Part shown: positions 23,410 to 37,084 of the stretch, piece by piece | Layout: each line of letters starts with the position of its first letter | How positions within the stretch are numbered: the first letter of the stretch is position 1 | Assembly (NCBI GenBank): GCA_035578905.1 | Contig: JAQJVL010000002.1 | Coordinates: 6,324,717-6,388,716 of the forward strand | Reading direction: 5' to 3' | DNA from: Stictocephala bisonia | Lineage: Eukaryota > Arthropoda > Insecta > Hemiptera > Membracidae | Length of the DNA: 64,000 bases | Translations under genes and position numbers: made by a program | Notes under the pieces: generated by a model | What the model saw: only the letters and a program-made list of their open reading frames with translations | Database searches by the model: none | What the model was told of the DNA's origin: nothing

Positions 23410-25870
23410 CTTCTGATAAACTTTGATCATAGAAACGATTTTTTTCGTTCTGGTTATTGCTAATGTTTACTAAGATTATCCATTCCTATGGTTTAATCAT
23501 GCGACATATACTGCATTATAAACTCAAAATGTGCTAAAAATAATAATATCTCATAAGTAAAACTGATACGAATCTATATTTTAATTATGTCTTGAACATA
23601 TTTATTACATTTAAATGTGGTTTGTGTCAATTAAAACGTAACCAATCTGGCTTTAAACCTTTTTATTTTTAATTGTATATTAATGGAAAAAGCATCCAAT
23701 ATAATACACTAAAATATAAAATTCTAGTCTAAGAAAAGTTTTATTTCCAAATGCAGATGTATATTACTACGCATATACAGGGCGATTCGGTAAGAATAAT
23801 TCCAGAAAATTAACGGCTCTTTTAAGTGGTTGATTATATTATATTTAATATATTTGTTAATTTTAACTGGAATGAGTAATTATCAGCTGTTTGACATTTA
23901 CTCACAACCTTAACTAATATCAGCTGTTTGATTCAATTATTTAATCAAATGATTAATAACTCATTTGAATTAAACTACCAGTTGTTTTTAAATGAAATAT
24001 TTCAACATATTTTTTAATTACTCCTTGGAGTAATAACTATCAGATGTTCACATATACTCCTATTAATTTCTATTTGACAGCTGTAAACTACTCACCCCTA
24101 TTAACAGTTAGTTAACAAACAACTAAAATCAAATTTAAACAATCCTTTTACACAGCTGTTAATTTAGTGAAGTTATGAAAAATACTGATTTTTTTACTCA
24201 AACTAAATAATGTGAAATGGATGAACACTTAAGAACTAAAATAAGATGTTATTCAATTTCTTTATGAACTCATTTTTACAAATGAGGTGTAATTACATTT
24301 CCTAACCTATTGTTATTTAAATCGAATTTTGTTATATTGAAAAATTTTCGAAATATTCAGAATTAATTAATTCTGCCATTTCAAAATCACTGAAGGTATT
24401 TTTCCAATTTTACTCTTTGTTATTACTATTAATTAACTAAATAAGGCTGCCAAGTTTAAAATAATTTGCTCAATCCGTTTTGGTGATATCAAAATGTTGA
24501 TGAAAAACACAAACTATCACACAGAGAGAAAACGAAATATGGTAGGACATATGTTTATTTAAACCATTGGCTGAGTTTTTTTTTTTTTTTTTTTTTTTTT
24601 TTGTCTCACCAAAGATCTGAAGATCTGCACATCCCTCCCAAATGGCTCTGTATGGCTTACCTTTTACTCATTCCTCTTAAAAGCTGTTAGGTTTTTATTC
24701 TTTTTTCTTAATCGCCAACAACTTGTCTACACTTCTTTATTTAGTATTTTAACTGGTCAAATGCCATTTAATAATAATTATAATCTGAATTAGGCCTTAA
24801 AGAGGCTGTGATAAGAGTATTATAAATTATATTTTTTTGTTTAACTATAAAGCAGATTAATCATGGATGAATATGCATGTAGTATTATTTCCTAGTATTA
24901 AACTCTTTACAGATCTTTATCCTGTAGTTGATATTAAATTACCTTACATAACAAGTTAGGCCAGTGATTATAAATTGTAATTAACTCAAGTGATTTCCCA
25001 AAACTGACCAGACATATTTTATGGCAAATAAATAGAAATAAAACATACCATAAACAAACAATTGGAATAACGTTTGGTAAATAAGTGAGAACATTATTTC
25101 TTGTTTTTTACAGGCCAATTTAACGTAACTGTTCATGTAACTCGTAACATTAACTATATAATATCATCTTAATACATAGTCAACAAAATTTAAATTTGGC
25201 ACACTACTTTACCTTCTTGTCGCTACATTAGGAGAAGTTGAACAAAATTAATTGTTAAGGTCTATATATTTTTAAAGATAAGAGAGAGTCAACGCCCACC
25301 AAAACTTTATGTACTACCTAATTATGTTTTTTGGTCCAGTGTTCACAATAACATGACTGAACAGAGTAAAAGAATAACAAACATAGTGTTGAATTTCTAC
25401 ATAAAACCTTATATCTATATCTGTTCGAATATTCTAGCCAAATACCTTATTTTATTTTACGTCATTTTGTTCCATATGGTATTGAATTAAATTGTACTCA
25501 TATTTCTTGATATGATTTTTTGAGTTTCTAGTTATTACAATGCTTGAACTGTTCAATTGTGTAGAAAATAATAAAAGGAAACTGGAAAATCCAATTAGGA
25601 TGTAATACTTTTTTAATAATATAAGATTTACATCAATTGGGCAATAAATGAGCATTGGCCCACATAAAAATGTTTAAATCATCACTAAGTTCAATAGTCA
25701 ATGTATTCTAAAACTATTTTGGAACTATATTTTTTTTAAATCCTTTATACAAAAAAAATTTCAAATTTGTAATTATCAGTCTTGATATGTTTTGATACAA
25801 AATAATCAAAGTTTATCATAAAGACAAAACATTAATTTCTAACTACTCTCCTTACATAACAATACAACGG
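23410..25870. other. Intergenic DNA with a poly(T) run
   Basis: AT-rich with a T tract of about 25 at 24577-24602, possibly the A-tail of a minus-strand retroposon. No gene seen. Confidence 0.4.
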
Positions 25871-25876
25871 TAGAGG

Positions 25877-27634
25877 TCACCACGACCATGCTGCATGTTT
25901 GACTTTCCACAAGGCTGCTTCAGCGCTCTTTACCTTATTCTTCGCAACAATAGCAGCTTCCCTGGCTAAAGCACTTGATTCTGCTGCAAAATTGGCTTTC
26001 TGCCTAGTTTCCTCAACTAGTTTTTTCGTTTTAAAAGCAATGCTGGCCTTTTCTTCAGCTATCTCTTGTGCAGCATCGAAAGACTTCTTCATCGCTTCAG
26101 CGGATTTTTGAGCATCAATGGCAGCCAGAGTTGCTTCTTTTTCTGCCATTTCCGCTTCTCGAGCAGCAAGCAATGCCTTGCTTTCTTTCTCAGCTGCAGC
26201 CTTTGCATTCCGTATTGCTACAGATAACTCCTCAACAGCTGTGTCTTTAGCTTTTACTGCAGTTTGGAGTTCGTAGGCTTTAGATTGTTGCTCAGCAGCA
26301 GCTCCGTCCTTCCAGGCTGCTAAACTAGCCTGATAATCCGAAATTTCCTTATTTTTAGTAGACTTATCAGCTCTCAATGTAGAGACATCCTGGGCGTTAG
26401 CTTGGGAGACAACTTGAGTTATGTGGACTGGAGCCTGTGTAACTAGGTAGGCCTCTGGTTCATGGTTACCGTAGTTTGGTGCTGGTCTGTGATCTGGGGC
26501 CTCTGCAACTCGGTACGCCTCTGGTTCATGGTTACCGTAGTTTGGTGCTGGTCTGTGATCTGGGGCCTCTGCAACTCGGTAGGCCTCTGGTTCATGGTTA
26601 CCGTAGTTTGGTGCTGGTCTGTGATCTGGGGCCTCTGCAACTCGGTAGGCCTCTGGTTCATGGTTATCGTAGTTTTGTGCTGGCCTGTGGCCTGGAACCT
26701 GTATAACATGGTAGTCCTTTTGTTCATGGATACCGTAATTTTGTGCTGGCCTGTGGTCTGGAGACTGTGCAACTTGGTAGACCTCTGGTTCATAGTTACC
26801 ATAGTTTTGTGCTGGCCTGTGGACTGGAGCCTGTGCAATTTGGTAAACCTTTTGTTCGTGGTAACCGTAGTTTTGTGCTGGCCTATAGTCTGGAGCCTGT
26901 GCAACTTGGTAGACATCTTGTTCATGGTTAACGTAGTTTTTTACTGGCCTATAGTCTGGAGCCTGTGCAATTCGGTAGATATCCTGTTCATGTTTACCGT
27001 AGTTTTTTACTGGCCTCTGGTCTGGAACCTGTGCAACTTGGTAGACATCTTGTTCGTGATTACCGTAGTTTTTTACTGTCCTGTGGTCTGGAGCCTGTGC
27101 AACTTGGTAGACATCTTGTTCGTGATTACCGTAGTTTTTTACTGTCCTGTAATCTGGAGCCTGTGCAACCTGGTAGACATCCTGTTCATGGTTACCGTAG
27201 TTTTTTACGGTCCTGTGGTATGGAGCCTGTGCAACTTGGTAGACATCTTGTTCATGGTTACCGTAGTTTTTTACTGTCCTGTGGAATGGAGCCTGTGCAA
27301 CTTGGTAGACATCTTGTTCATTGTTACCGTAGTTTTTTACTGGCCTCTGGTCTGGAGCCTGAGCAAAATGGAAGACATCCTGTTCATGGTTACCGTAGTT
27401 TTTTACTGGCCTCTGGTCTGGAGCCTGTGCAATTTGGTAAACCTCTTGTTTATGGTTACCGTAGTTTTGTGCTAGTCTGTGACTTGAAGGCTGTACAACA
27501 TGGTAGGCCTCTTTTCCACGGATACCGTAATTTTGTGCTTGCGATCCTGTATGAGGGCTGTCTACCTCAGGACCACTATGCTGCTGGACGATAATAGCAC
27601 CTCCGGTAGCAAAGAAGATGGAAGTGGTCAGCAA
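25877..27634 (-). CDS. Gene C, exon 2: secreted 22-residue-repeat protein with Ala-rich coil
   Basis: Exon 2 opens after an AATTTCAG acceptor and joins in phase 0 to 34666-34677, giving 589 residues. A hydrophobic start (MNNLLLTTSIFFATGGA) serves as the signal peptide. Residues about 38-411 are 17 tandem 22-residue repeats with the core NYGNHEQDVYQVAQAP, then D/H-H/Y/Q-R-P/T. They are rich in Tyr, His, Gln and Asn. The first copies are more diverged; copies 14-17 are a near-identical subtype (EPEAYRVAEAPDHRPAPNYG). Residues about 412-589 are the family coil (AAWKDGAAAEQQSKA through LWKVKHAAWSW), shorter than in A, B and D. This is a fusion of a Tyr/His-rich domain to the shared Ala-rich C-terminal domain. 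The repeat is unlike any family I can name. Tyr and His suggest a protein that could be cross-linked in cuticle or a secretion; that is inference. Confidence 0.88.
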   Translation of the reverse strand: MLTTSIFFATGGAIIVQQHSGPEVDSPHTGSQAQNYGIRGKEAYHVVQPSSHRLAQNYGNHKQEVYQIAQAPDQRPVKNYGNHEQDVFHFAQAPDQRPVKNYGNNEQDVYQVAQAPFHRTVKNYGNHEQDVYQVAQAPYHRTVKNYGNHEQDVYQVAQAPDYRTVKNYGNHEQDVYQVAQAPDHRTVKNYGNHEQDVYQVAQVPDQRPVKNYGKHEQDIYRIAQAPDYRPVKNYVNHEQDVYQVAQAPDYRPAQNYGYHEQKVYQIAQAPVHRPAQNYGNYEPEVYQVAQSPDHRPAQNYGIHEQKDYHVIQVPGHRPAQNYDNHEPEAYRVAEAPDHRPAPNYGNHEPEAYRVAEAPDHRPAPNYGNHEPEAYRVAEAPDHRPAPNYGNHEPEAYLVTQAPVHITQVVSQANAQDVSTLRADKSTKNKEISDYQASLAAWKDGAAAEQQSKAYELQTAVKAKDTAVEELSVAIRNAKAAAEKESKALLAAREAEMAEKEATLAAIDAQKSAEAMKKSFDAAQEIAEEKASIAFKTKKLVEETRQKANFAAESSALAREAAIVAKNKVKSAEAALWKVKHAAWSW

Positions 27635-27926
27635 CTGAAATTGACATCATATTTAAATAGTTGTAGCTCACTATTTTAGTTGAAAAAAAGACAATTCGTA
27701 AACTCAATTTTGTTTGCATAATTTGATTTATGGATAATTTTTAATATTCTAAACTGCGTAGTAATGATCCAGATACAATTGTATGATAATAATAATTTTT
27801 ATTTCTAGAAATAAATTAATAATCATAGTATTACAGTTTTATATATTTAGTTTATTTTGAGATTTTACAATGAATTGTTAATATTTTTTGTTGGTTAAAT
27901 AAATTACTCTATAATTAATAATCATC

Positions 27927-27928
<2 letters not shown>

Positions 27929-28010
<82 letters not shown>
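27929..28010. repeat. (AT)n(GT)n microsatellite
   Basis: About 34 AT dinucleotides followed by about 7 GT dinucleotides. Confidence 0.97.
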
Positions 28011-29289
28011 ATCTAACGATAAGAATAATTCATTTATCATTAGATATGTCTTCTCGATTCACTAAGTGTCTAGACCTGAAATTTGTTGGCAGTAAAAACA
28101 GGTTATATCCCATAGTCAATGGACAGTATTAAAAATTGAAGTTTTGTAGTATTCAATATGACATATTTTTCTTTAAAAATTAGATCTGAAGTTGCGAATT
28201 ACAAAATGTCTTTAGAAAAAATTCTTGTGGGTTTGGCCTCAGTTTAAATGGCGGAATACACACTTAAAAACTAAAAATTAATTAAAAAAAATAACTACTC
28301 GTTAATTAATAAGGATTTTAATTAGAGCACATTTTATTGATAGAAATCTAATTGGTTGAGAATTTGGAATTCTCGTAACAATAAAACTAGGAAACACTCA
28401 TTAGCGTTATTATTTGGAAAATACTTTTATTTTAATAATAATTCAATAGATTGAGCCTAGCTGGGCACCTCTCAACTGAATTCATTGTTCTTAAACTTCC
28501 AGAGGTATTGCTAAATTCTAGATACATTTTATTTTGCTTAAGAATCACGCAATGTTATTTTGTCATTTATAATGAAATATCATACACTACCATATATATT
28601 ATTATTGTTATAATCCAGTTTTACTATATTAGAGTGCTATAAATGTGCGACAATCATTTACTAAAATTAAATCAACAATACATGCATTAATAACATATGA
28701 AGTTTTAATAAACTAAACATATACCAACATTTTTACCTTTTGTTAAGTATTGTAGTTATGAAATTTGTTACGCCAACGATGAAACTAATGCTATATTTAT
28801 GAAATATTGCTGTTTCTATAAAAATGCACTGAAAGCTCCAGATGGAAACAGGTTTAAGACAGTCACTTTATTAATATTTATATAATAGAAAATAATTTTA
28901 CTATAACTCTGTACCTTTAGAGCATAAAATACTTCGACTAAAAGTTAATAGATTAATAACTGAAAAGTTCTAAACTTGTTTAATAATATTACCTTTATTT
29001 TAATTCAGAACTTAACCCTAATATTCGAAATGTTCACTGAACAATAGTGGCTTTTTGAAGAGAGATGAGAGAGAAAGTAATTTTTCTAGGAAGGGGTAAC
29101 ATAACGTGCCATTGTCGATCGGCCCAGATAAGTCCTTTGCTTTTGCGCTCGTTCTATTATTTTGTTATCTTATAATATACAGACGATCAATACAATCCTT
29201 AAATTAGAATTGTTAGTTTTCCACTATTGCAAATTTGCATTTTTCTATCAATGAAATTTGTATTATTTTATATATTAAAGAGGTATTAC

Positions 29290-32200
29290 AAGTGCGAACT
29301 TCCTCGTGGAAATGTCTGTGGGCTTGCTGATGGACCTATTACCCACAAGGACATGCTCGTGGGTGTGCTGACGGTCCTATTACACTCGAGGACATGCTTG
29401 TGGGTTTGTTGATGTTCCTATATACACAAGGAAATGCCTGTGAGCTTGCTGATGGACCTATTACACGCAAGGACATGCTTGTGGATGTGTTGACGGTTCT
29501 ATGTCACACGAGGACATGCTCATGGGTATGTTGATGTACCTCTTTCACACGAGGAAATGCTCGTTGGAGTGTTGACGGACCTATTACACAAAAGGACATG
29601 CTCAGGGGTGTGCTGACAGTCCTACTACTTGCGAAGACATGCTCGTGGGTGTGCTGACGAACCATTACACGTAGAGACATGCTCATGGGTGCGCTGTTGG
29701 ACCTATACACGCGAGGACATGCTCATGGGTGTGCTGACGAACCACTACAAGCGATGACATACTCTTGGATGAGCTGACGAACCATCACACGCAGGGACAT
29801 ATTCATGGGTGTGTTGTCGCACCTATTACACGCGAGGACATGCTCGTGGGTGTGATTACGGGCCTATTTCATGCGGGGGAATGCTCGTGGGTGTGCTGTC
29901 GGACCTATTACACGCCAGGACATAATTATGAGTGTGCTGATGAACCATTACACGTAGGTACATGCTCGTGGATGTGCTGACTGACCTATTACACGTGAGG
30001 GCATGCTATTGAGTGTGTTGACGGACCTATTAAACAAGATAAAATGCTCGAGGGTGTGCTGATGTACCTATTTCACACGAGGAAATGCTTCCGAGTGGGC
30101 TGACGAACCACCAAATGCAAGGACATACTCGTGGGAGTGCTGATGAACCGTTATACGCGGGGACATTCTCATGGGTGCGCTGTCGGACCTATAACACGCA
30201 AGGACATGTTCGTGGGTGTGCTGACGAACTATTACACGTAGGTAAATGCTCGTGGGTGTGCTGACGAACATATTACACGTGGGGACATGCTTATGCGTGT
30301 GCTGATGAACCATTACTCGTGTGTGCATAATCGTGGGTGTGCTGACAGACCTATTACACGCGAGGACATGTTCGTGGATATACTGACGGACATATTACAC
30401 GCAATAAAATGCTCGAGGGTGTGCTGATGAACCTATTTCACACGAGGAAATGCTTCCGAGTGTGCTGAAGAACCATCACATGCGAGGATATACTTGTAGG
30501 AGTGCTGCCGGACCTATTACACACAATGACATGCTCGTGGGTGTGCTGTTGTACATATTTCACGTGGGCACATGTTCGTGGGTGTGCTGACGAACCATTA
30601 CACGTGTGTCCATGCTCGTGGGTGTGCCGAGGAACCTATTACACGCGAGGATATGTTCGAGGGTGTGATTACGGACCTATTTTACGCAGGGACATGCTCC
30701 CGGGTGCGTTGACGGACATATTACACGCGGGGATATGCTCGTGGGTGTGCGAACGGACCTATTGCACGCGGAGACATGCTCATTGGTGTGATAATGTACC
30801 TATTTTACGCGGGGACATCCTTGTGGGTGTGCTGACGGACATATTACATGTAGGAACATGCTCGTGGGTGTGCGTACGGACCTATTACACGCGGAGATAT
30901 GCTCATGGGTGTGATGATGTACCTATTTTACGTGGAGACATGTTCATGGGTGTGCTGCTGGACCTATTACACGCGAGGACATGCTTGTGGGTCTGCCGAC
31001 GAACCGTTACACGCGAGGACATGCTCGTGGGCGTGCTGTCGGACGTATTACACGTGAGGACATGCACGTGGGTGTGCTGATGGACCTATTACATACAATG
31101 ACATGCTCGTGGGTGTGTTGACGAACCTACTACACGTGAGGACATGCTTGTGGGTGTGATTATGGGCCAATTTCAGGCGGGGACATGCTCATGGGTGTGC
31201 TGTCGGACCGATTATACGTGAGGACATGCTCGTGGGTGTGCTGTCGGACCTATTACACACCAGGGCATAATTGTGGGTGTGCTGACAAACCATTACAAGT
31301 AGGTATATGATCGTGGGTGTGCTGACTGACCTATTAAACGTGGAGGCATGCTCTTTAGTGTGTTGACGGACCTTTTACACGCAGGAACATACTCGTTGGT
31401 GTGCTGACGATCCTATTACACACCATAAAATGCTCATGGGTGTGCTGATGTACCTATTTCACATACTCGTAGGAGTGCTGACGGACCTATTACATGCGAG
31501 GACATGCTCGTGGGTGTGCTGTTGGACCTATTACACGCGAGGACATGTTCACGGTGTACTGACGAACTATACACGTAGGTACATGCTCGTGAGTGTGCTG
31601 AAAGACCTATTACACGCGGGGGAATGCTCGTGAGTGTGTTGACGGATCTATTACACGAAGGGACATGCTCGTGGCTGTGCTGACGATCCTATTACACGCG
31701 ATAAAATGCTCGTGAGTGTGCTGAAGAAACATCACATGTGAGGACATACTCGTAGGAGTGCTTACGGACCTATTACACGTGAGGACATGCTTGTGGGTGT
31801 GCTGACAAACCGTTAAACGCAAGGACATTCTTGTGGGTGTGCGTACGAACATATTACACACAATGACATGCTCGTAGGTGTGCTGTTGTACCTAGTTCAC
31901 GCGGGGACATACTCGTGGGTGTGCTGACGAACCTATTACACGTGAGGTCATGTTCGAGGGTGTGATTTTGGACCTATTACACGCGGGGGCATGCTCGTGG
32001 GTGTGCGAACGGATCTATTACACGCGGAGACATGCTCATGGGTGTGATGTACCTATTTTACGCGGGGACATGCTCGTGGGTGTGCTGACGGACATATTAC
32101 ACGCGAGGACATGCTCATGGGTGTGATGACGGTCCTATTAGTTGCAAGAACATGCTCGTGGGTGTGTTGATGTACCCATATTAAACGAGGAAATGCTCAT

Positions 32201-32375
32201 GAATGTGTTGACGAATCATTACACGCGAGGACATGCTCGTGGGTGTGCTGCGGGACCTATTAATCGCGGGGACATGCTCGCGGGTGTGCTGATGTACCTA
32301 TTTCATGCGGGGATATGCTCGTGGTTGTGCTTACGGACCTATTACATGCAAGGACATGCTCTTTGGCTTTCTGGT
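29290..32375. repeat. 41-bp minisatellite, about 75 copies
   Basis: The unit contains GTGCTGACGGACCTATTACA, then CGCGAGGACATGCTCGTGGGT. Phase checks (30911 to 30952) give 41 bases. Variants and higher-order blocks are common (for example GATGTACCTATTTCACACGA versions). The GC is well above the flanks. A stray diverged unit follows near 32610-32720. Since 41 is not a multiple of three, the open frames within it drift and are not genes. Confidence 0.95.
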
Positions 32376-34665
32376 GGCTGCTGGGGAGACCACACAAGAA
32401 CAGTTTTCAAACTTAACTTGACGATAATTGTTTTAATAATTAATAATAGGTAAATGAAAAATAAACTGTAAAAAGCTTAAAATTATTATTAGGTAAATAG
32501 GAAGTAAATGGGTAACGTAACAACAATGGTTTACGCAAGTTGCAGACATCAAACAGCGTGGCAGAGTCAGATATGAGGGTTTAGTGCAAGCGCAGTACAA
32601 TATGTTGACGTGAACTTGCTGACAAATCTATTACACGGGAGGACTTGAATGAGTTGAATGTGACCTTGCTGATGTGGACATGCTCGTGAGCAAGTCCACG
32701 CGTGTAATACACCCTCATGTCCAAACACAGGCCTAGGCCCATGTGGGCGTTATGAATACTAGATAATGTTACATTTTAATATCGTTTCAACTATCATGTA
32801 CAAATTGAACAGTACTTGAGGAAGTAATAATATATCCTGGAATTTAAGAATTTGTATGTATATTAAAATAAAATTAAGAGATCTAGAAATTATTGCATCA
32901 TGGTGTGATATAAATTATTAAATACGCGATTGCATTGAGAGTGTGAATTATAAAAATAGTGTTGATAAAACTTGTTTGAAATAATAGCAATAGCACCATT
33001 TCGGGCATTGCTTAGGGTTTCGACTCACAAACATTGTTAATCATTCAAAGATAAGCATTTTGACTAAAGCTAATAAAATACGACGCAATGAAAACTCTGT
33101 ACATTTCTTTCATAATGATATATAATATTTTAAACAGTTTTACAAAACAAAATATATATTTTTATATTTGAGGTAAACATAATATATTTGTTTTAGATTG
33201 TTATTATTGCTATTTTTTTAATTATTAGGGTTATTACTAAAATAACAGACGTGAATAGTGCCAGAAATAAGGAATGCCACAGTATCAACCAGAGGAACTA
33301 ATGAATGAGTATACTTTTTCTTAAAAATCTCATATTTTAGGACAGTTTCCCAATTATATAATAAAAAAAGCTTAAATAAAAAATTCAGTGTTCGATTAAT
33401 CGTTAAAAATATTATCATTTTAGCGTGATACTGTGCTAAAAATTTAACCAATTAGTTGCTATTTTGTAATCTTTACGGGTGCTCAATACAATAAAATTAG
33501 GCGTGTTTCCTTGTGTGTAGTATGTTACTTTATGAAGAATTATTTCTTCCACCTTCCTTTCTCCTTTTGTATTAACATGAAATAAAATATGTTACTTTAT
33601 GGAGGGAAATTCTTGTATACGCTAACTATGTAGACTATTGAAATTAGATTTAAATATATAATATACGGATATATATGTTTAAGACAGTGTAATATAGTTC
33701 TATGTTAAGTATATTGTATTCCACCTCTAAATTAATGTTTTGTTTCTTATTAAATTAATCTTGCATTCGTCAACTATTCGATATTAACATGAATATAGGA
33801 AAAAATAAACACAGAGTCAAAATTTCGAAAGAGCGAAATTCGACTTCTTTTTAGTAACTGCATTATTGTATTATAAGTAAAAATCTTATTAAAAATAAAA
33901 TTAAAACTGTTCAAAAAGTATTTAAAATAAATTTATCTAACTGGTGTCCTAAATAACTAAAACTGGAACATATTTTTATATCTCATACTATTAACTTTGC
34001 TTCAACACTCTTATCTCCTGCACTTATTCAATAAATCACAATAACAGACTAGTATTCAACGGTAAAAAAACAAAATAAATAATATGGCAAGAAGTACAGA
34101 ATTTTAGTTTTACAGTAGATTAATTTTTCTTGAAACTCTTTTCATAGAAAGTAATCACATTTTACTACATAAAAAGGGTTCTAGCACTCCAGTAATATTA
34201 ATTTGTATTTGGCTAGGCCTTTCATAAACACAGTATCCACCCTCAAAAACTAATATGATTTTTCTGTGTAATGTCTCATGATGAAAAGTTATTTTCTGAA
34301 AATTCAAATGAATAAAATTATATAAATGGACTGTTTGAATATGCTCTAAACAGATTTAGTGTTATTTCTAATTTTTATTTTTTTAGACCTCTAGTATTTA
34401 TCTTATCCAGATTAATATTTTAGTAAATGTTTAAATTATTGTAACTGATTTTGTTCAAACTCACAAAACTTCATTAAAAATTTTACTAGACGATTCAAAA
34501 GCTTTACATTTTCACTTCTAGATAGGTCATTATATAATGATTACTTAGTACACATTCTCATTAAGTTATAATATTTTCGAATATTCTATTTTTTTTACGT
34601 AATATTAAAATAAAAATGTAAAAGTAATAAACAAATTTTAAAGTATTAAAGTATATGGAACTCAC

Positions 34666-34677
34666 CAGATTGTTCAT
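34666..34677 (-). CDS. Gene C, exon 1 (ATG AAC AAT CTG)
   Basis: Four codons (MNNL) followed by GTGAGT. It completes the signal peptide of gene C. A weak TATA-like TTTAATAC lies at 34722-34729, matching the family spacing. Confidence 0.75.
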
Positions 34678-34721
34678 GATGTGAATACGGTAGGAATGAG
34701 TCGAAAACTGCGTTGCTGAGG

Positions 34722-34729
34722 TATTAAAT
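34722..34729 (-). promoter_or_regulatory. Weak TATA-like element of gene C
   Basis: TTTAATAC on the minus strand 45 bases upstream of the ATG. It is a poorer match than in A, B and D. Confidence 0.4.
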
Positions 34730-34734
34730 TAAGT

Positions 34735-37080
34735 CAGGGATACAGTCCAGTGACTAATTACTGCTGGCGATAACTGAGTGTGTTTGGTTAGAAAGTTTGA
34801 TTGATAAAAAGTGTAACAATATTCAAGCGTGAAAGCAACATATTAATTAATTACGAAATGTATAACAATATACGTGGCAGTATAACAGAATATTCAGAGA
34901 ATATTAACTAAAATAATAGTAATTATTATTTATTTTAAAGGGGGTTCAGTATAACTTCTACACTGGTCAACCCTTACCACCAACCCTCACTCCAGCCAAT
35001 TATAACCGCCTACTGGAACCCCAGTGTCATTTTTTGAGGCCTAACAGTTATCTTAACATTTATGAAGCGTAACATTCAATACTCTAGAACTGGGATAAAC
35101 TAAGTAACACAATAAATAACCATATGCTGATATCATTATTATAAAAACCTTGATTTTGAAGCAATGCTAAAAGGTGACTTAGTCACACATCTGATCATAT
35201 ACAACGTCAAGGAGATGATCATTTGAGTAAAAAAAATATCATGAAACTTTTATAATAACGGTCTCCACAAATCAAATCAGACAAAGTAATAATGTTAGTC
35301 ACAGTTAGATAAGATAAAAATTCACATAGACAAATCTAAATTTCCCTAACTTTTATAACGAAAAGATGAAGATCAGATAAAATCATTTGGTGTTTATTAG
35401 AAAAAAGAACTCATTCTTATATTATTATATATAGAACTCATTCTCTATAGTTCTAGAGAAATATAAAAAATAAGAACGTTTAAGATGTTGAAATATAACT
35501 TCATACATTATATATAGTACAGTAATTATAAACCTTCTACGTGCTATTGAAAATACAACTTATTATTGAAAAAGTGGTGAAATATAAGTTTATGTACTTG
35601 TAAGGTTGAATTGAGCTAAGGAAATCTCTTGCTTTTACGAAAAAGTTTAAAAAGTAGTTTTTAACGAGTTAGTCAAAAAACAACTTTAAAAATCTGTATT
35701 TTTTATCAGTTTTCCATTTTAATTATTTTTGACTATGCTGGAAATGAATATGCAATTGGTTTTTTCAATAAAATTAATTTTTCGGCCCGAAAAATACACT
35801 TTTTACTTACCGAACCAAATAACCTAACTTTTCCTAATCGTCGATTTACTCAATAAAAATTCGTAATCTGAGTTAATGTCGGATGCCTGACAAGCGAATT
35901 TGTTGCCAAAAGGTCATAGCTCCTGTTAACATTTAACATATTGCCACCATGGGTGATTTGGTTTGACGTAGTATATCTCTCAAAATAATTATCGAAGACG
36001 AAAATAGTTTTCAATGATCTACGTTATTCAATTACCGTGTTCAAAATAAAAAATACATTTAAATACAAAATATGATAAAAAAAATTACGAAAACTAACGG
36101 GGGTAGATCGAAAAATAAAGTTAAAAAATGTATAATTTTCGATTATTTTAGCTAACTTTATTTCCGTGGAGTAAAAAGTTTTGTTTTAAGAAAATACAGA
36201 CCTGATTTTTCCGACTGGTGATAAAAAAGTCAAAATTTGTTAAGTGTCTAAAAATTGCACAAAGACCTCTAGTACAATAAACTGGCTGATTGTATTATTT
36301 TGAGCATATTAACTAGTGTTTAGTTAAAAATATCAAATCTCGTTTTTTTTATACCTGTGTACGTTGAGCAACCCACTCAGCCTTTCATACTCAACGACAA
36401 GCGTTGACCCACCCACACACCCTGCAGACTCATAACTAGCCAATATTATACACTAAAGATACAGCTTCACGCCCGAATCAGGTGTGTAAAAAATGGACAA
36501 CCACCTTAAGTCAATATCTATAATCATATTTTGTGCAGGTTACATGAGAAGGTAAAAACAATATTCTGAACTCTCTAACCTTCTCTAATTTGAAAATGAC
36601 AGGTATAAGATATTAATCATTAATGGATATGGACTATTTACTAAACCCATACTTGGGATAATTTGTGACCAATAAGTTTCTTTTTCCTAAATAATATAAA
36701 TCCTTACACATATTAATACGTGAAGCCGCTTTATGCTAACACAACTCCTTTATTATTTCATGAACAATTTTGATTATTAAGGTATCAAACAATTTGTCTC
36801 GATTCTTAGTTTTACAATAAAGTCTTCATAGTTGAGTACTTTACCTTGAAGACCATGGGAAGCCATCGGATTACGGTTTTAGCCTTATGAATGACATTGA
36901 GAGAGATTTACATTAGTCTAAAAGTTAACAGCTGTGATCTATAAATAAAAAAGCTAATAAATGTCCATCTTTTGTCTCTGTATGTGCTTTATGTATAACT
37001 ACACCATTCATTGGAACTTCATGGGACTTTGGAAGTTATTTATTTTTACCAAAGAATGTTTTCAAGCAAGGCTCTATTTA
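34735..37080. other. Intergenic DNA, nothing recognised
   Basis: AT-rich. No supported gene or identifiable repeat family. Confidence 0.35.
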
Positions 37081-37084
37081 CATC

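Larger units (their letters stand above)
27635..34665 (-). other. Intron of gene C (about 7.0 kb)
   Basis: GTGAGT donor and CAG acceptor on the minus strand. No nearer 12-base exon 1 was found, so the pairing with 34666-34677 is the only one that fits. It contains the (AT)n tract and the 41-bp minisatellite listed separately. 28020-29280 and 32730-34660 are plain AT-rich DNA. Confidence 0.65.

Noticed and set aside
23119..23430. Frames on both strands (103 and 89 codons)
   Set aside because: Read-through of the 36-bp satellite; no other coding evidence.
26462..27594. Long plus-strand frames opposite gene C
   Set aside because: Shadows of the 66-base repeat in gene C. The minus-strand frame has the signal peptide, splice sites and family domain.
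29227..32453. Several Cys/Trp-rich or Thr/His-rich frames of 60-190 codons
   Set aside because: All lie in the 41-bp minisatellite, and their frames drift because the period is not a multiple of three.
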